Shown one piece after another: positions 1 to 9,107 of a DNA stretch of 64,000 bases. The position numbers and the translations under genes were made by a program. The stretch spans positions 1,726,001-1,790,000 of the forward strand of contig CANLUY010000001.1 of NCBI GenBank assembly GCA_947494435.1. The letters are read 5' to 3'. Under the pieces are notes generated by a model, which saw nothing but the letters and a program-made list of their open reading frames with translations, was not told where the DNA came from and ran no database searches. Source of the stretch: an uncultured Litoreibacter sp. (GTDB taxonomy: Bacteria; Pseudomonadota; Alphaproteobacteria; Rhodobacterales; Rhodobacteraceae). Position 1 is the stretch's first letter, and each line of letters begins with the position of its first letter.

Positions 1-1
1 G

Positions 2-1171
2 GCAAAGTATCGCGTCACCTCAACGTCTTCCAGCACAGCCTTCTCTGCGCTGTTGGCTGGATCGGCTGACTTCGGGATGGCCTCACGTCGTATCAAACCG
101 GGCGAAGCAAAGCGCTTGCAAGCTAGTGGCGCCGGTAACATGCTGAGCCCGAGCCAAGAACATATCATTGCAGTTGATAGTCTGTTGATCATCACGCATC
201 CCGACAACCCTGTTTCACAGATCACAATGGGCCAGTTGCGCGATATTTATTCTGGCCGGATCAAGAACTGGGCCCAGCTTGGCGGCGAAGATCGCCCGAT
301 CACAGTCGTGACACGCCAGGAAACTTCCGGAACTCGCAACGTGTTTGAAGGCCGTCTTTTCGCCGGCCGTTCGGCACGTCTTGCCGCGAACGCAACTGTC
401 GCAGAAAACAATAATGCGATGGCATCAGCCGTGACATCTGCTGAAGGCGCAATTGGATTTGTAGGCTCTGGCTACCAACGTGGTGCCAAGGCTTTGTCTT
501 TAATCAGCGAATGCGGCATCGTAACAGAAGCGGACGCGTTTGGTACGAAAACTGAGGAATATCCTTTCCAGCGTCGTCTGTATCTCTACAACCGTGCTAA
601 TGGTCTGGACACAACGGCGCAAAGCTTCCTCGACTATGTGACGTCAACAGCTGCCGATGGTGTTATTGCCAAAGCGGGCTTTATCGACTTAGGTATCGAG
701 ACAAAAGCACAAGCGCTTGATGGCAGCCGCGCACGTTCACTTCTTCAACCTGCCAAAGACGCCCGTGAGGGCAGCGTTATGCGCGATATGCTCGGGCAAA
801 TGCTTCAAAACGACCGTCTGTCGACAACGTTCCGCTTTGTGACCGGTTCAGCCCTGCTTGATGAACGTGGTGCGGCTGATATCAAACGGCTCGTTGAGTA
901 CCTTGAAGCTCAACCCAATGGAACGAAAGTCACACTTGTGGGCTTTACCGACAGCGTGGGGACGTTCCAAAAGAACTACGGTTTGTCGATCGGACGTGCG
1001 GCACAGGTTCGTAACACATTGCTTGCAGAGGCCGGCGATCGGTTGAATGGAATTGAGTTGACACATACCGGATTTGGCGAAGTCGCACCGGCTGCGTGCA
1101 ACACAAATGACTTAGGCCGCTCCATCAACCGCCGCGTTGAGGTATGGATAGAAAAGCCGACGAACAGCTAA
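2..1171 (+). CDS. PstS-like binding domain fused to OmpA C-terminal domain (5' end outside window)
   Basis: The reading frame is open from the first bases of the window, so the true start lies upstream; the TTG at 53 is internal. The visible N-terminal part matches the phosphate-binding (PstS-type) periplasmic fold: a GQLRDIYSGRIKNW segment, then a TRQETSGTRNVFEGRLF segment typical of PstS ligand loops. The last 130 or so residues form an OmpA-like peptidoglycan-binding domain (STTFRFVTGSALLDERG, then GFTDSVG, and NRRVEVWI at the end). It aligns along its whole length with the next gene, so the two are tandem paralogues. Likely role (inferred): an envelope protein anchored to peptidoglycan that captures phosphate or a similar oxyanion. 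No transporter genes lie next to it in the window. Confidence 0.85.
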   Translation, partial: AKYRVTSTSSSTAFSALLAGSADFGMASRRIKPGEAKRLQASGAGNMLSPSQEHIIAVDSLLIITHPDNPVSQITMGQLRDIYSGRIKNWAQLGGEDRPITVVTRQETSGTRNVFEGRLFAGRSARLAANATVAENNNAMASAVTSAEGAIGFVGSGYQRGAKALSLISECGIVTEADAFGTKTEEYPFQRRLYLYNRANGLDTTAQSFLDYVTSTAADGVIAKAGFIDLGIETKAQALDGSRARSLLQPAKDAREGSVMRDMLGQMLQNDRLSTTFRFVTGSALLDERGAADIKRLVEYLEAQPNGTKVTLVGFTDSVGTFQKNYGLSIGRAAQVRNTLLAEAGDRLNGIELTHTGFGEVAPAACNTNDLGRSINRRVEVWIEKPTNS

Positions 1172-1226
1172 CTGAGCCACCGGGCATGCCTATCCAAAGC
1201 GGCCCGTCGGGTACAGGACCAAGATT

Positions 1227-1256
1227 AAAAAGGGCTTGCGCGTGCAGGCCCTTTTT
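1227..1256 (+). terminator. Rho-independent terminator
   Basis: The arms AAAAAGGGC and GCCCTTTTT (9 bp each) enclose a 12-nt loop, and the T run ends the structure. It lies 56 bases after the stop of the first PstS-OmpA gene and separates it from its paralogue. Confidence 0.85.
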
Positions 1257-1295
1257 CGCGTCCGAACTGCGTTGGATTTGCAACAATCAAAGTCA

Positions 1296-1310
1296 TTAAA
1301 ATTCCTTTAA
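1296..1310. promoter_or_regulatory. CtrA-like box (TTAA-N7-TTAA)
   Basis: TTAA, seven bases, then TTAA lies in the AT-rich stretch 166 bases before the second PstS-OmpA gene. This spacing matches the alphaproteobacterial CtrA recognition pattern. AT-rich DNA yields such matches by chance, so confidence is low. The rest of the 1172-1475 spacer holds the terminator and a Shine-Dalgarno-like GAAGAAGG just before the ATG at 1476; no gene was seen in it. Confidence 0.3.
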
Positions 1311-1475
1311 AATACGAATTATACCTCGGTTCGGACACATTATTTTCCGATTTGGGCGCTTTTGTTTCCATCACAACAACGAAAACGGTGAACAGACCAA
1401 CTGACTAGATCGGAAGGTTGTAATGGTCCATCTGGCGAAACGGTGCCTTTGGATCTGTAACATGGAAGAAGGCTT

Positions 1476-3077
1476 ATGCAGAATAGATTCAAAACCCAAC
1501 TGAAGGCGTCCGTCGCAAGCGTTGCAATTGCAGCGGGACTGATGCTTCCATCGGCAGCGACCGCAGAAGATGTGACGCTGAAATCGGCTGACGGCACAGT
1601 GAATGTCGTTGGTGAATTCGTAGCACTTGAGGACGGTGTATATACTGTCCGGACGATCCTCGGCGATATGCGCGTCAGCGCCAGCCGTGTGCGTTGTGAA
1701 GGCGCGGCTTGCCCGTCCTTCGAAGATGTTTCCGCAGATGTTCTTATCGCGGGTTCTGACGCAATTGGTCTTGGCATGATGCCATTGCTGATGACTGGTT
1801 TGGCAACAACTCTGGACGCGGACGTTGAAATGAACAACGTTGCAGACCGTGAAACGATCGCGACATTGATCAGCGACGGTGGCTTCGGTGATGACATCGG
1901 CTCCTATATGGTGTCCACAACGTCTGATGACGCTGCGTTCACCGCATTGCTTGAGAAAGAAGCAAGCATCGGCATGTCCGCACGCCGCATCACACGCGAC
2001 GAAGCGCGTGCCTTGCGCGCTGCTGGCGCTGGCAGCATGGTCAGCCCATCCCAAGAGCGCATCGTCGCAATCGACAACGTTGTTGTCGTCACGCACCCTT
2101 CGAACCCGGTTAAGGAACTGACAACAGCTCAGCTGCGCGGTATCTTCTCTGGCGAGATCAAGAACTGGTCTGAAGTCGGCGGCAATGATCATCCGATCAA
2201 CGTCGTGATGCGTGAGCAAGACACGACAAGCCACAACTATTTCATGGATTACCTCTATGAAGATGCGAAACCGAAATACGTGGCTCAAGCAATTGGCCAG
2301 GACGATCAGCAGGTCTCCAACGTCGTATATTCGGATCGCTATGCGATCGGCTACGTCGGCTACGCGTTCCAGCGTGGGACACGTTCGATGAACCTCGTCA
2401 ACGAATGCGGCATCACAATTAGCCCTGACGCATTCTCTGCGAAGACCGAGGAATATGGTCTGAGCCGTCGTATGTATCTCTACGCACGTGGCGATACGTT
2501 GGACGAAAAAGGTCAAGACCTTCTGGAATATGCAACATCGGCAAACGCAGATGGCGTGATCGCGAAATCCGGCTTTATTGACCTCGGCGTGGTTCGCAAC
2601 ACTGAAGAAAGTGCTGCAAACCGCATCCGCTCTCTCGAAGCACAGCTTGCGGGCTACGACGTAGGCTTCGAAGGCAAGGTTGCCGAAGAAATGCTGGAAG
2701 AAATGAATAAACACGATCGTTTGTCGACAACATTCCGCTTCCGCACCGGTTCCTCGAAAATCGATGAGCGTGGACGTCTCGATATGGTTCGCCTGATCAA
2801 CTATCTCGAAGGCGCATCTGCCGGCACACAAGTTACGTTCGTAGGCTTCACCGATGACGTGGGTGCTTTCGAAGGCAACCGTCGCATTTCGCAAGAACGC
2901 GCTGATGCGCTGATGGCGGAACTCAACGACACTGCAAAAGGTCGCTTGAGCCATATCCAGATGAGTTCAGCTGGTTACGGCGAAGTTGCACCATCCGCAT
3001 GTAACGTGTCCGAGCGTGGACGTGCGATCAACCGTCGCGTTGAGGTGTGGATTTCGAAAGACTCTTCGAACTCCTAA
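1476..3077 (+). CDS. PstS-like binding domain fused to OmpA C-terminal domain
   Basis: 533 residues. The N-terminus is a Sec signal peptide (charged start, hydrophobic core, cleavage near SAATAED). A small beta-rich region (about 32-85) precedes a PstS-type binding domain (about 90-375), with TTAQLRGIFSGEIKNW and VVMREQDTTSHNYF. In the second of these the usual S-G-T triad of phosphate binders is replaced by T-T-S, so the ligand may not be phosphate. Residues about 405-533 form an OmpA domain (STTFRFRTGSSKIDERG, GFTDDVG, NRRVEVW) expected to hold peptidoglycan. The start is ATG with GAAGAAGG upstream. It is flanked by two terminators and so is probably monocistronic. It is a diverged duplicate of the gene before it. 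Confidence 0.88.
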   Translation: MQNRFKTQLKASVASVAIAAGLMLPSAATAEDVTLKSADGTVNVVGEFVALEDGVYTVRTILGDMRVSASRVRCEGAACPSFEDVSADVLIAGSDAIGLGMMPLLMTGLATTLDADVEMNNVADRETIATLISDGGFGDDIGSYMVSTTSDDAAFTALLEKEASIGMSARRITRDEARALRAAGAGSMVSPSQERIVAIDNVVVVTHPSNPVKELTTAQLRGIFSGEIKNWSEVGGNDHPINVVMREQDTTSHNYFMDYLYEDAKPKYVAQAIGQDDQQVSNVVYSDRYAIGYVGYAFQRGTRSMNLVNECGITISPDAFSAKTEEYGLSRRMYLYARGDTLDEKGQDLLEYATSANADGVIAKSGFIDLGVVRNTEESAANRIRSLEAQLAGYDVGFEGKVAEEMLEEMNKHDRLSTTFRFRTGSSKIDERGRLDMVRLINYLEGASAGTQVTFVGFTDDVGAFEGNRRISQERADALMAELNDTAKGRLSHIQMSSAGYGEVAPSACNVSERGRAINRRVEVWISKDSSNS

Positions 3078-3087
3078 GAACTTTGGG

Positions 3088-3126
3088 GCGAGGCGCGATA
3101 GAAAAATCGCGCCTCGCTTTTTTTTC
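3088..3126 (+). terminator. Rho-independent terminator
   Basis: The arms GCGAGGCGCGAT and ATCGCGCCTCGC (12 bp, perfect) enclose a 6-nt loop and are followed by nine T. It lies 10 bases after the stop of the second PstS-OmpA gene and is one of the strongest terminators in the window. Confidence 0.93.
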
Positions 3127-3251
3127 ATCCGGTAAGGCCTCCGCCCTAAAACGATCAAAGGTGAGGGCTTCGATAAACCCCGTCGAAAATGACGGCAGTC
3201 ATCCTTGTTCGTCGCGCCGGCGGCGATTTACAAGTAACAGAGAGTGATAAT

Positions 3252-4166
3252 ATGCAAACCAAATCCACGACAATCGCATGTCTCACAGCGATCGGTCTGC
3301 TTGGCGCGACCCATCCGATAATCGCCCAACAAGCTGAACTCCACACAGCAAGCTTTGCAGAAGATGTCGGCGCTCAGGAACGTATCAACTTTTCCGGAAA
3401 GCTCCGCATGCTGTCCCAGCGTATCGCAGCCTCCGCATGTCACTTCGCCGAAGGTGTGGACCCTAACGCGTCGAGCGCATTGTTGGCCAAAGATACCGCG
3501 GAATTCGAAAAAATCCTGAACGCGCTTGAGCATGGTGATGACGATCTGAGCATCAAAGGGGTCGAAAAACGCCGCAAAACTTTGGCAAAGATTGAAACTG
3601 TTAAGGAACAATGGGCAGCAATGAAGTCTTCTGCCGAAGCTATCGCCAATGGCGACAATTCGGAGACCCATTTGAACGTCGTGGTTTCATCGAACACAGA
3701 GTTGTTGAAAAAAGCAGCCATTCTTGTGACCGAGTTAGTTGGACAATATTCCAACCCCGCAGAGATGGTTCAAGCTGATTCAATGGTGATTGATATCGCT
3801 GGCCGCCAGCGGATGTTGAGCCAGAAGATCTCGAAAGAATCATGCCTATTGGCAAGCCACCATGAAAACGAAAACACGCGCTCCAATCTTGAAAAGAGCA
3901 TGCAGGTTTTTGAAGCCTCCCTTTATGCGCTGCGCAATGGCATGCCGTCTGCCGGTGTAAAGGGTCCTCCAACCAAGGAGATTGCAGCCGGGCTCGAACT
4001 CGTCAATGAAGACTGGATGAGCGTAAAGCCGACCTTGCTCGAAATCCTCGCCGGAACAGAGGTCAGCATTGATGTCGAAGCAGATAAGTATCACAAGCTG
4101 AATAAAACCATGGCTGATATGAATAAAGTCGTGGGTCTCTACTCGAACTTCGCGAAGAGAAAATAA
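3252..4166 (+). CDS. Secreted protein with two PilJ-type sensor domains
   Basis: 304 residues from the ATG at 3252, which has AGAG upstream and opens directly into a signal peptide (cleavage near IIAQQ); the frame also opens 21 codons earlier without a plausible signal. Two related halves follow, each with the helical 'type IV pili methyl-accepting chemotaxis' N-terminal signature: INFSGKLRMLSQRIAASAC (about 40) and IDIAGRQRMLSQKISKESC (about 180). In PilJ and NarX-like proteins this helical bundle senses ligands ahead of a membrane and signalling part. Here there is no transmembrane helix after the signal peptide and no kinase or methyl-accepting domain, so it is a free periplasmic protein, perhaps a ligand-binding partner. 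Both copies keep a cysteine right after the motif. Confidence 0.78.
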   Translation: MQTKSTTIACLTAIGLLGATHPIIAQQAELHTASFAEDVGAQERINFSGKLRMLSQRIAASACHFAEGVDPNASSALLAKDTAEFEKILNALEHGDDDLSIKGVEKRRKTLAKIETVKEQWAAMKSSAEAIANGDNSETHLNVVVSSNTELLKKAAILVTELVGQYSNPAEMVQADSMVIDIAGRQRMLSQKISKESCLLASHHENENTRSNLEKSMQVFEASLYALRNGMPSAGVKGPPTKEIAAGLELVNEDWMSVKPTLLEILAGTEVSIDVEADKYHKLNKTMADMNKVVGLYSNFAKRK

Positions 4167-4220
4167 CCGGGCGATACAAGAAAACCCTGCTGAGGTTTCT
4201 GTTCTGATTAGAAATTGTCG

Positions 4221-4251
4221 AGGCGCGCTGAAGCAATGCAGCGCGCCTTTT
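4221..4251 (+). terminator. Rho-independent terminator
   Basis: The arms AGGCGCGCTG and CAGCGCGCCT (10 bp) enclose an 8-nt loop followed by TTT. It sits 54 bases after the PilJ-domain gene and before the iron-type transporter operon. Confidence 0.85.
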
Positions 4252-4380
4252 CAAATTGTATTTGCATGGGTTCCAGCACACGCGGGCAAGGTCGCAATTT
4301 CGATTTTAATTGCCACAGCGCGTGGGCCTGCCTAACCTTTTTGTATAAAAATGCTAAATTTGGTATCTGGGAGGAACCGT

Positions 4381-5406
4381 ATGACTTCTTTTAAGACGAT
4401 GCTCGGCGCATCGGCATTTGCTTTGGTGGCTGCGTCTGGGGCAGCACAGGCTGATAAACTCACTTTCTATTGCTCAGCGCAGGAAGACTGGTGCCAGCTG
4501 ATGGCTAACAGCTTTCAAGATGCGACCGGCATCGATGTGGCAATGACCCGCAAGTCCTCTGGGGAGACATTCGCACAGATCAAAGCCGAAAGCTCCAATC
4601 CAAAGGGTGACGTTTGGTGGGGTGGTACGGGTGATCCGCATCTGCAGGCAGCCGAAGAAGGATTGACCGCTGAGTATGTTTCCCCGATGCGCGATCAGTT
4701 GCATGATTGGGCGATTTCACAGGCGGAGAGTGCGGGCAACAAAACCATCGGCATCTATTCCGGAGCGCTAGGTTACGGCTACAACACCGACCTGTTGGCG
4801 GCAAATAACCTGCCTGAGCCAACCTCATGGGCCGACTTGACCAAACCGGAATACAAAGGCCATGTGCAAATGGCCAATCCGAACTCTTCGGGGACAGCCT
4901 ACACAACGCTGGCCACGATGGTGCAACTGTTTGGCGAAGATGACGGCTTTGAGTTCATGAAAGGCCTGCATGCCAACATCAACCAATACACCAAATCGGG
5001 CTCCGCCCCGATCAAGGCCGCCGGACGTGGAGAGAACACAATCGGCATCGTCTTCATGCATGATGCAGTGAAGCAAGCCGTCTCCGGTTTCCCGGTAAAG
5101 GTCGTGGCTCCGGCTGAAGGCACAGGCTACGAGATCGGCTCCATGTCGATCATCGACGGCGCACGCAATATGGAAGAGGCCAAAAAGTTCTATGACTGGG
5201 CGTTGAGCGCCGAAGCACAGAACCTCGCGCTGCAGGTGAATGCCTTCCAAGTGCCGTCAAACAAAGGTGCTGAGACATCAGAAAGCGCGCCGGACATGTC
5301 GTCGATCAAGCTGATTGACTATGATTTCAAAACCTACGGCTCTTCCGACACGCGAAAGCGGCTGCTGAAGAAGTGGGATGATGAGGTGTCCACACTGCCG
5401 CAATAA
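4381..5406 (+). CDS. ABC transporter periplasmic binding protein, ferric-iron (FbpA) type
   Basis: 341 residues from the ATG at 4381, chosen because GGGAGGAACC precedes it and it begins a clean signal peptide (cleavage after AAQA). The mature start (DKLTFYCSAQEDWCQLMANS) and the SSGETFAQIKAE, GDVWWGG and LGYGYNTDLL segments match the family-1 binding proteins of the FbpA/AfuA/FutA group, which also includes 2-aminoethylphosphonate binders. Two cysteines near the mature N-terminus could form a disulfide. It is the first gene of a three-gene operon with a fused permease and an ATPase. The substrate is inferred as Fe(III), but phosphonate or another small ligand is possible from sequence alone. 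Confidence 0.85.
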   Translation: MTSFKTMLGASAFALVAASGAAQADKLTFYCSAQEDWCQLMANSFQDATGIDVAMTRKSSGETFAQIKAESSNPKGDVWWGGTGDPHLQAAEEGLTAEYVSPMRDQLHDWAISQAESAGNKTIGIYSGALGYGYNTDLLAANNLPEPTSWADLTKPEYKGHVQMANPNSSGTAYTTLATMVQLFGEDDGFEFMKGLHANINQYTKSGSAPIKAAGRGENTIGIVFMHDAVKQAVSGFPVKVVAPAEGTGYEIGSMSIIDGARNMEEAKKFYDWALSAEAQNLALQVNAFQVPSNKGAETSESAPDMSSIKLIDYDFKTYGSSDTRKRLLKKWDDEVSTLPQ

Positions 5407-5409
5407 ATC

Positions 5410-7623
5410 GTGCGCACACTGACAACCGAACAAACGACCCATCCCGTTTTGATCTTCTGGATCATTGCGGGCTGGGTCGGGTTCTTCCTCCTCCCTTGGT
5501 ACGGGGTGGAGGATTTCTTTACGTTCGAATGGCTGGTAGACGGGTATCCGTTCGATGAAGACTACGCCCCCGCCGCCTTCCTGATCGGGCAGGGGAAGAA
5601 GCTGTGGCTTGCGCCCATGTTCATCGGGCTACTGCTGCCTTTGCTGGCTTTGGGGCGACGCAAAACCGATCCCATCTATGCGAAACTGTTGATCCTTGCG
5701 GGCGCCATCGGCTTTGGCTGGTTGATCCTACAGGGTTTTGCCATCGGCATCCGCGGCTGGAATTTCGAATGGGCCAAGGCCCTCTTCGGGGACCTCGGAG
5801 ACCGCCAATACGGCATGGGCTACGGTGCGCTGATCTGCGCGTCGGCCTTCCTGTTTCTCTTCACACAAGGCATCGCCGCGCGCGGCGCAATCAATGGCGA
5901 TGTGTTTGTCGTCAGTGCGATTGGCGGCGTGATCGTGATCGTCACGGCCTTCGTGTTCTTCCCCATCGCCAAAATGCTGACCGCCGCTTTCATCACCGAG
6001 GATGGTGGCTATTCGGCAGGCGTCTTTGCCTCCAAGTTCTTCGATGACCGCCTCTGGGGTCTCGGCTGCTTGGCCGGCGGGCGCTGTGGTGTCGCGTGGA
6101 ATTCGCTGTTTCTCGCAGTGTTGGTCGGCCTGATCACAACCGTCCTCGGCCTGATCTTCGCGCTCGTCGTCACCCGCTCTGGCTTCCGCTACAAACGCGC
6201 TTTGCGCGCACTGACCGTGCTGCCGATTATCACACCGCCCTTCGTTATCGGCCTCGCGCTGATCTTGCTGTTCGGGCTGTCAGGCTCTGTCACTGTCTTC
6301 TTCTCCGACATGTTCGGCATCCAGCCGACCCGCTGGCTTTATGGTCTTCCCGGCATCCTGATCGCCCAGACGCTGGCCTTCACACCTATCGCGTTCCTCG
6401 TCCTGATCGGCGTTGTCGAAGGCGTCTCCCCTTCCATGGAGGAAGCCGCGCAAACGCTGCGTGCCTCCAAATGGCAGGTCTTCAAAACCGTATCCTTGCC
6501 GTTGATGCGGCCCGGGCTGGCCAACGCGTTCCTTCTGGGTTTCATCGAAAGCATGGCCGATTTCGGCAACCCGTTGGTGCTTGGCGGCAATTATGACGTC
6601 CTCTCGACAGAGATCTTCTTCGCCATCGTCGGCGCGCAATATGACCAAGGCAAAGCCGCTGTGTTGGCTATGGTCCTGCTCTGCTTTACATTGGGCGCGT
6701 TCTACGCGCAGCGCTTTTGGCTGGGCAAGAAAAGCTACACCACCGTGTCGGGCAAAGGCGATAGCGGCGTGCACCCGCATATGCCGCGCGCGCTGTCCAT
6801 TCCGGTGCTTGCGCTCGCGATGATCTGGGCCGCCTTCACGATGGTGGTCTATGCAATGATCTTCTACGGCTCAGTGGTAGAGCTTTGGGGCGTCAACAAC
6901 ACGCTCACACTCAAGCATTACGTCACCGCCTTCTCCTTCCGCTTTGAGGACAGCGGCATCCGCTGGTCCGGTGCCGCGTGGGACAGCTTCTGGACGACGC
7001 TGAAAATCGCAGCCATCGCCGCCCCGCTCACGGCTATCGTCGGCCTGATCACCGCCTATTTGCTGACCCGCCAGAGTTTCGCAGGCAAAAACGCGTTCGA
7101 ATTCGGCACAATGCTGTCCTTCGCGATCCCGGGCACAGTAATCGGCGTCAGCTACATCCTCGCCTTCAACGTGCCCCCGGTGGAGATCACCGGCACCGGT
7201 ATCATCCTTGTCGTCAGCTTCATCTTCCGCAACATGCCCGTTGGCGTCCGTGCGGGCATCGCGTCGATGTCGCAGCTCGACAAGTCGCTCGATGAAAGCT
7301 CCCTGACGCTGGGTGCGAACTCATGGCAAACCTTCCGCCGTATTATCCTGCCGCTGCTGCGACCCGCCATTCTAGCTGCGTTGGTCTATAGTTTCGTGCG
7401 GGCGATGACCGCCATCTCAGCCGTCATCTTCCTTGTCAGCGCAGAATATGACATGGCGACCAGCTACATCATTGGCAGGGTGGAGAATAACGATTACGGC
7501 CTCGCGATTGCCTATTCCACGACGCTTATCTTCGTCATGCTGTCGGTCGTGGCGCTGATGCAATTCATCGTTGGCCGCACAGAGATCGGCCGCCGCATGA
7601 CCCAATCACGTACCAATACGTAA
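5410..7623 (+). CDS. ABC transporter permease with two fused BPD domains (FbpB type)
   Basis: 737 residues from a GTG three bases after the binding-protein stop. About four N-terminal helices (residues 10-190) precede two permease domains. Each carries an EAA loop, the site that docks on the ATPase: EEAAQTLRASKWQVFKTVSL (about 350) and DESSLTLGANSWQTFRRIIL (about 630). FbpB permeases are normally about 500-550 residues, so the N-terminal membrane extension, with a short periplasmic segment rich in acidic and aromatic residues, is the unusual part; such long forms occur in marine alphaproteobacteria. It works in the inner membrane with the genes on either side. Confidence 0.88.
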   Translation: MRTLTTEQTTHPVLIFWIIAGWVGFFLLPWYGVEDFFTFEWLVDGYPFDEDYAPAAFLIGQGKKLWLAPMFIGLLLPLLALGRRKTDPIYAKLLILAGAIGFGWLILQGFAIGIRGWNFEWAKALFGDLGDRQYGMGYGALICASAFLFLFTQGIAARGAINGDVFVVSAIGGVIVIVTAFVFFPIAKMLTAAFITEDGGYSAGVFASKFFDDRLWGLGCLAGGRCGVAWNSLFLAVLVGLITTVLGLIFALVVTRSGFRYKRALRALTVLPIITPPFVIGLALILLFGLSGSVTVFFSDMFGIQPTRWLYGLPGILIAQTLAFTPIAFLVLIGVVEGVSPSMEEAAQTLRASKWQVFKTVSLPLMRPGLANAFLLGFIESMADFGNPLVLGGNYDVLSTEIFFAIVGAQYDQGKAAVLAMVLLCFTLGAFYAQRFWLGKKSYTTVSGKGDSGVHPHMPRALSIPVLALAMIWAAFTMVVYAMIFYGSVVELWGVNNTLTLKHYVTAFSFRFEDSGIRWSGAAWDSFWTTLKIAAIAAPLTAIVGLITAYLLTRQSFAGKNAFEFGTMLSFAIPGTVIGVSYILAFNVPPVEITGTGIILVVSFIFRNMPVGVRAGIASMSQLDKSLDESSLTLGANSWQTFRRIILPLLRPAILAALVYSFVRAMTAISAVIFLVSAEYDMATSYIIGRVENNDYGLAIAYSTTLIFVMLSVVALMQFIVGRTEIGRRMTQSRTNT

Positions 7624-7632
7624 GGACGCCTG

Positions 7633-8703
7633 ATGAGCATCAATTCCAAAGCCGCCCCCGTCAGCTTCCGCAATGTGACCAAGGTTTACGGAAAAGATGT
7701 GGTCGCAGTAGATGACATCAATTTGGAGATCGAGGCGGGCAAATTGGTGACCCTGCTGGGGCCCTCGGGCTGTGGCAAAACCACAACCCTACGCATGATC
7801 GCTGGGCTGGAAATGGCCACGCAAGGATCGATCCATATCGGCGACCGCGACGTGACTTTGCTGCCTGCCACTGACCGTGACGTGTCGATGGTGTTCCAAA
7901 GCTACGCCCTGTTTCCGCATATGACGGTGATGGAGAATGTCTCCTACGGGCTGGGGTTTTCCGGCTTCGACAAGTCAGAGACCAAAGACCGCGCGGCGCA
8001 AGGCCTCGATTTGGTGGGGTTAAAAGGCTACGGTGATCGCCTGCCATCCGAGCTGTCCGGCGGTCAGCAACAACGCGTCGCCGTTGCACGCGCTCTGGTG
8101 CTGGAGCCGCAGGTACTTTTGTTCGACGAGCCTCTCTCCAACCTCGACGCCAAGCTGCGCCGACAAGTTCGCGAAGACATCCGCGAGATCCAGCAAAACC
8201 TTGGCCTGACTGTCGTCTACGTGACCCATGATCAAGAGGAGGCGCTCGCCGTCTCTGACGAAATCGTCGTGATGCGCAACGCAGGCATCGCGCAGATTGG
8301 CAGTCCCCGCGATTTATATGATGCGCCCGCTGACCGCTTTGTGGCCGACTTCATTGGAGAGGCGAATATTATACCTTGTGAGATCACTGCGATTGAAGGC
8401 GAAACGGCAACAATCGATATTTCTGGCTTCAACCACCGCTTGCCTGCAAGAGGGCTGACTGTCGGCCCGGCGTCCCTTGCTGTCCGCCCGACCAGACTAA
8501 AGCTTGGCGCGACCAACGGTATCGAGATGCAGGTCCAAAAAGCTACCTATGTTGGCAGCAGGATGGAATACACATTGCAGGCCGATTTTGGTGAAGTCTT
8601 CGTCGTTGCGGAAGATGTCGATGCGCCGTTCAGCGTCGAAGACATGCTCACCGTTGGGTTGGACAAGACAGGTCCGGTGCTTCTACCAGCAGATAAAAAC
8701 TAG
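7633..8703 (+). CDS. ABC transporter ATP-binding protein (FbpC/PotA type)
   Basis: 356 residues. Walker A GPSGCGKTT (residues 43-51), Q-loop at MVFQSYALFPH, signature LSGGQQQRVAVARAL, Walker B VLLFDEPLSNLD and the switch histidine in VYVTHDQEEA are all intact, so an active ATPase is expected. The last 110 or so residues form the TOBE-type regulatory domain found in polyamine, iron and sugar importers. It follows the permease by 9 bases in the same direction and energises that importer. No gene follows directly in this operon: the next has its own ribosome site about 100 bases on. Confidence 0.93.
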   Translation: MSINSKAAPVSFRNVTKVYGKDVVAVDDINLEIEAGKLVTLLGPSGCGKTTTLRMIAGLEMATQGSIHIGDRDVTLLPATDRDVSMVFQSYALFPHMTVMENVSYGLGFSGFDKSETKDRAAQGLDLVGLKGYGDRLPSELSGGQQQRVAVARALVLEPQVLLFDEPLSNLDAKLRRQVREDIREIQQNLGLTVVYVTHDQEEALAVSDEIVVMRNAGIAQIGSPRDLYDAPADRFVADFIGEANIIPCEITAIEGETATIDISGFNHRLPARGLTVGPASLAVRPTRLKLGATNGIEMQVQKATYVGSRMEYTLQADFGEVFVVAEDVDAPFSVEDMLTVGLDKTGPVLLPADKN

Positions 8704-8807
8704 CCAGCGGCGACGCCGGTTGCACCCCCTAAACTTGCCCGAACTTGCCAAAATCGGAATTCGCGCCAACACTTAGCGGTTGAGAGTTCAATCGGGAGGT
8801 GTTTGAG

Positions 8808-9098
8808 ATGTGTCAGATTTTTGCGGGTCAAAACCCTGAAAACTACGAACCTGTGACGCGCCGTTTGCGACTGAATGGACAAAGTACCAGCATACGGCTT
8901 GAACGGAATTTCTGGGAAATCGTCGATGATATCGCGATCCATGAAGGGCTTACGACCCCTGCTTTTGTATCCAAGTTACATTCCGAAGTAATTGAACTCA
9001 GGGGAGAAACTCCGAATTTCACGTCCTTGCTGCGCTGTGCCTGCTTGATCCGGCAAGAGCAGATCGCGGCTGAAAATGGAAATATAGCCGCTGAATAA
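8808..9098 (+). CDS. Ribbon-helix-helix domain protein
   Basis: 96 residues from the ATG at 8808, set by GGGAGG eight bases upstream; a GTG at 8799 overlaps that ribosome site and is less likely. After a short N-terminus, PVTRRLRLNGQSTSIRLERNFWEIVDDIAIHEGLT fits the larger ribbon-helix-helix family common in alphaproteobacteria, with a beta strand (TSIRLE) followed by two helices, as in Arc/MetJ-like DNA binders. The C-terminal 30 residues (LRCACLIRQEQI) hold two cysteines. A small DNA-binding regulator is inferred, but the target is unknown. It sits alone between the ABC operon and the GMC cluster, in the same direction as both. Confidence 0.7.
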   Translation: MCQIFAGQNPENYEPVTRRLRLNGQSTSIRLERNFWEIVDDIAIHEGLTTPAFVSKLHSEVIELRGETPNFTSLLRCACLIRQEQIAAENGNIAAE

Positions 9099-9107
9099 AC
9101 TTGCGAT

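Noticed and set aside
1371-2954. Long open frame (527 codons) on the minus strand across the second PstS-OmpA gene
   Set aside because: It is the antisense of a well-supported gene with signal peptide and two clear domains; the antisense translation has no recognisable domain and is rich in Cys and His in a way typical of antisense reading.
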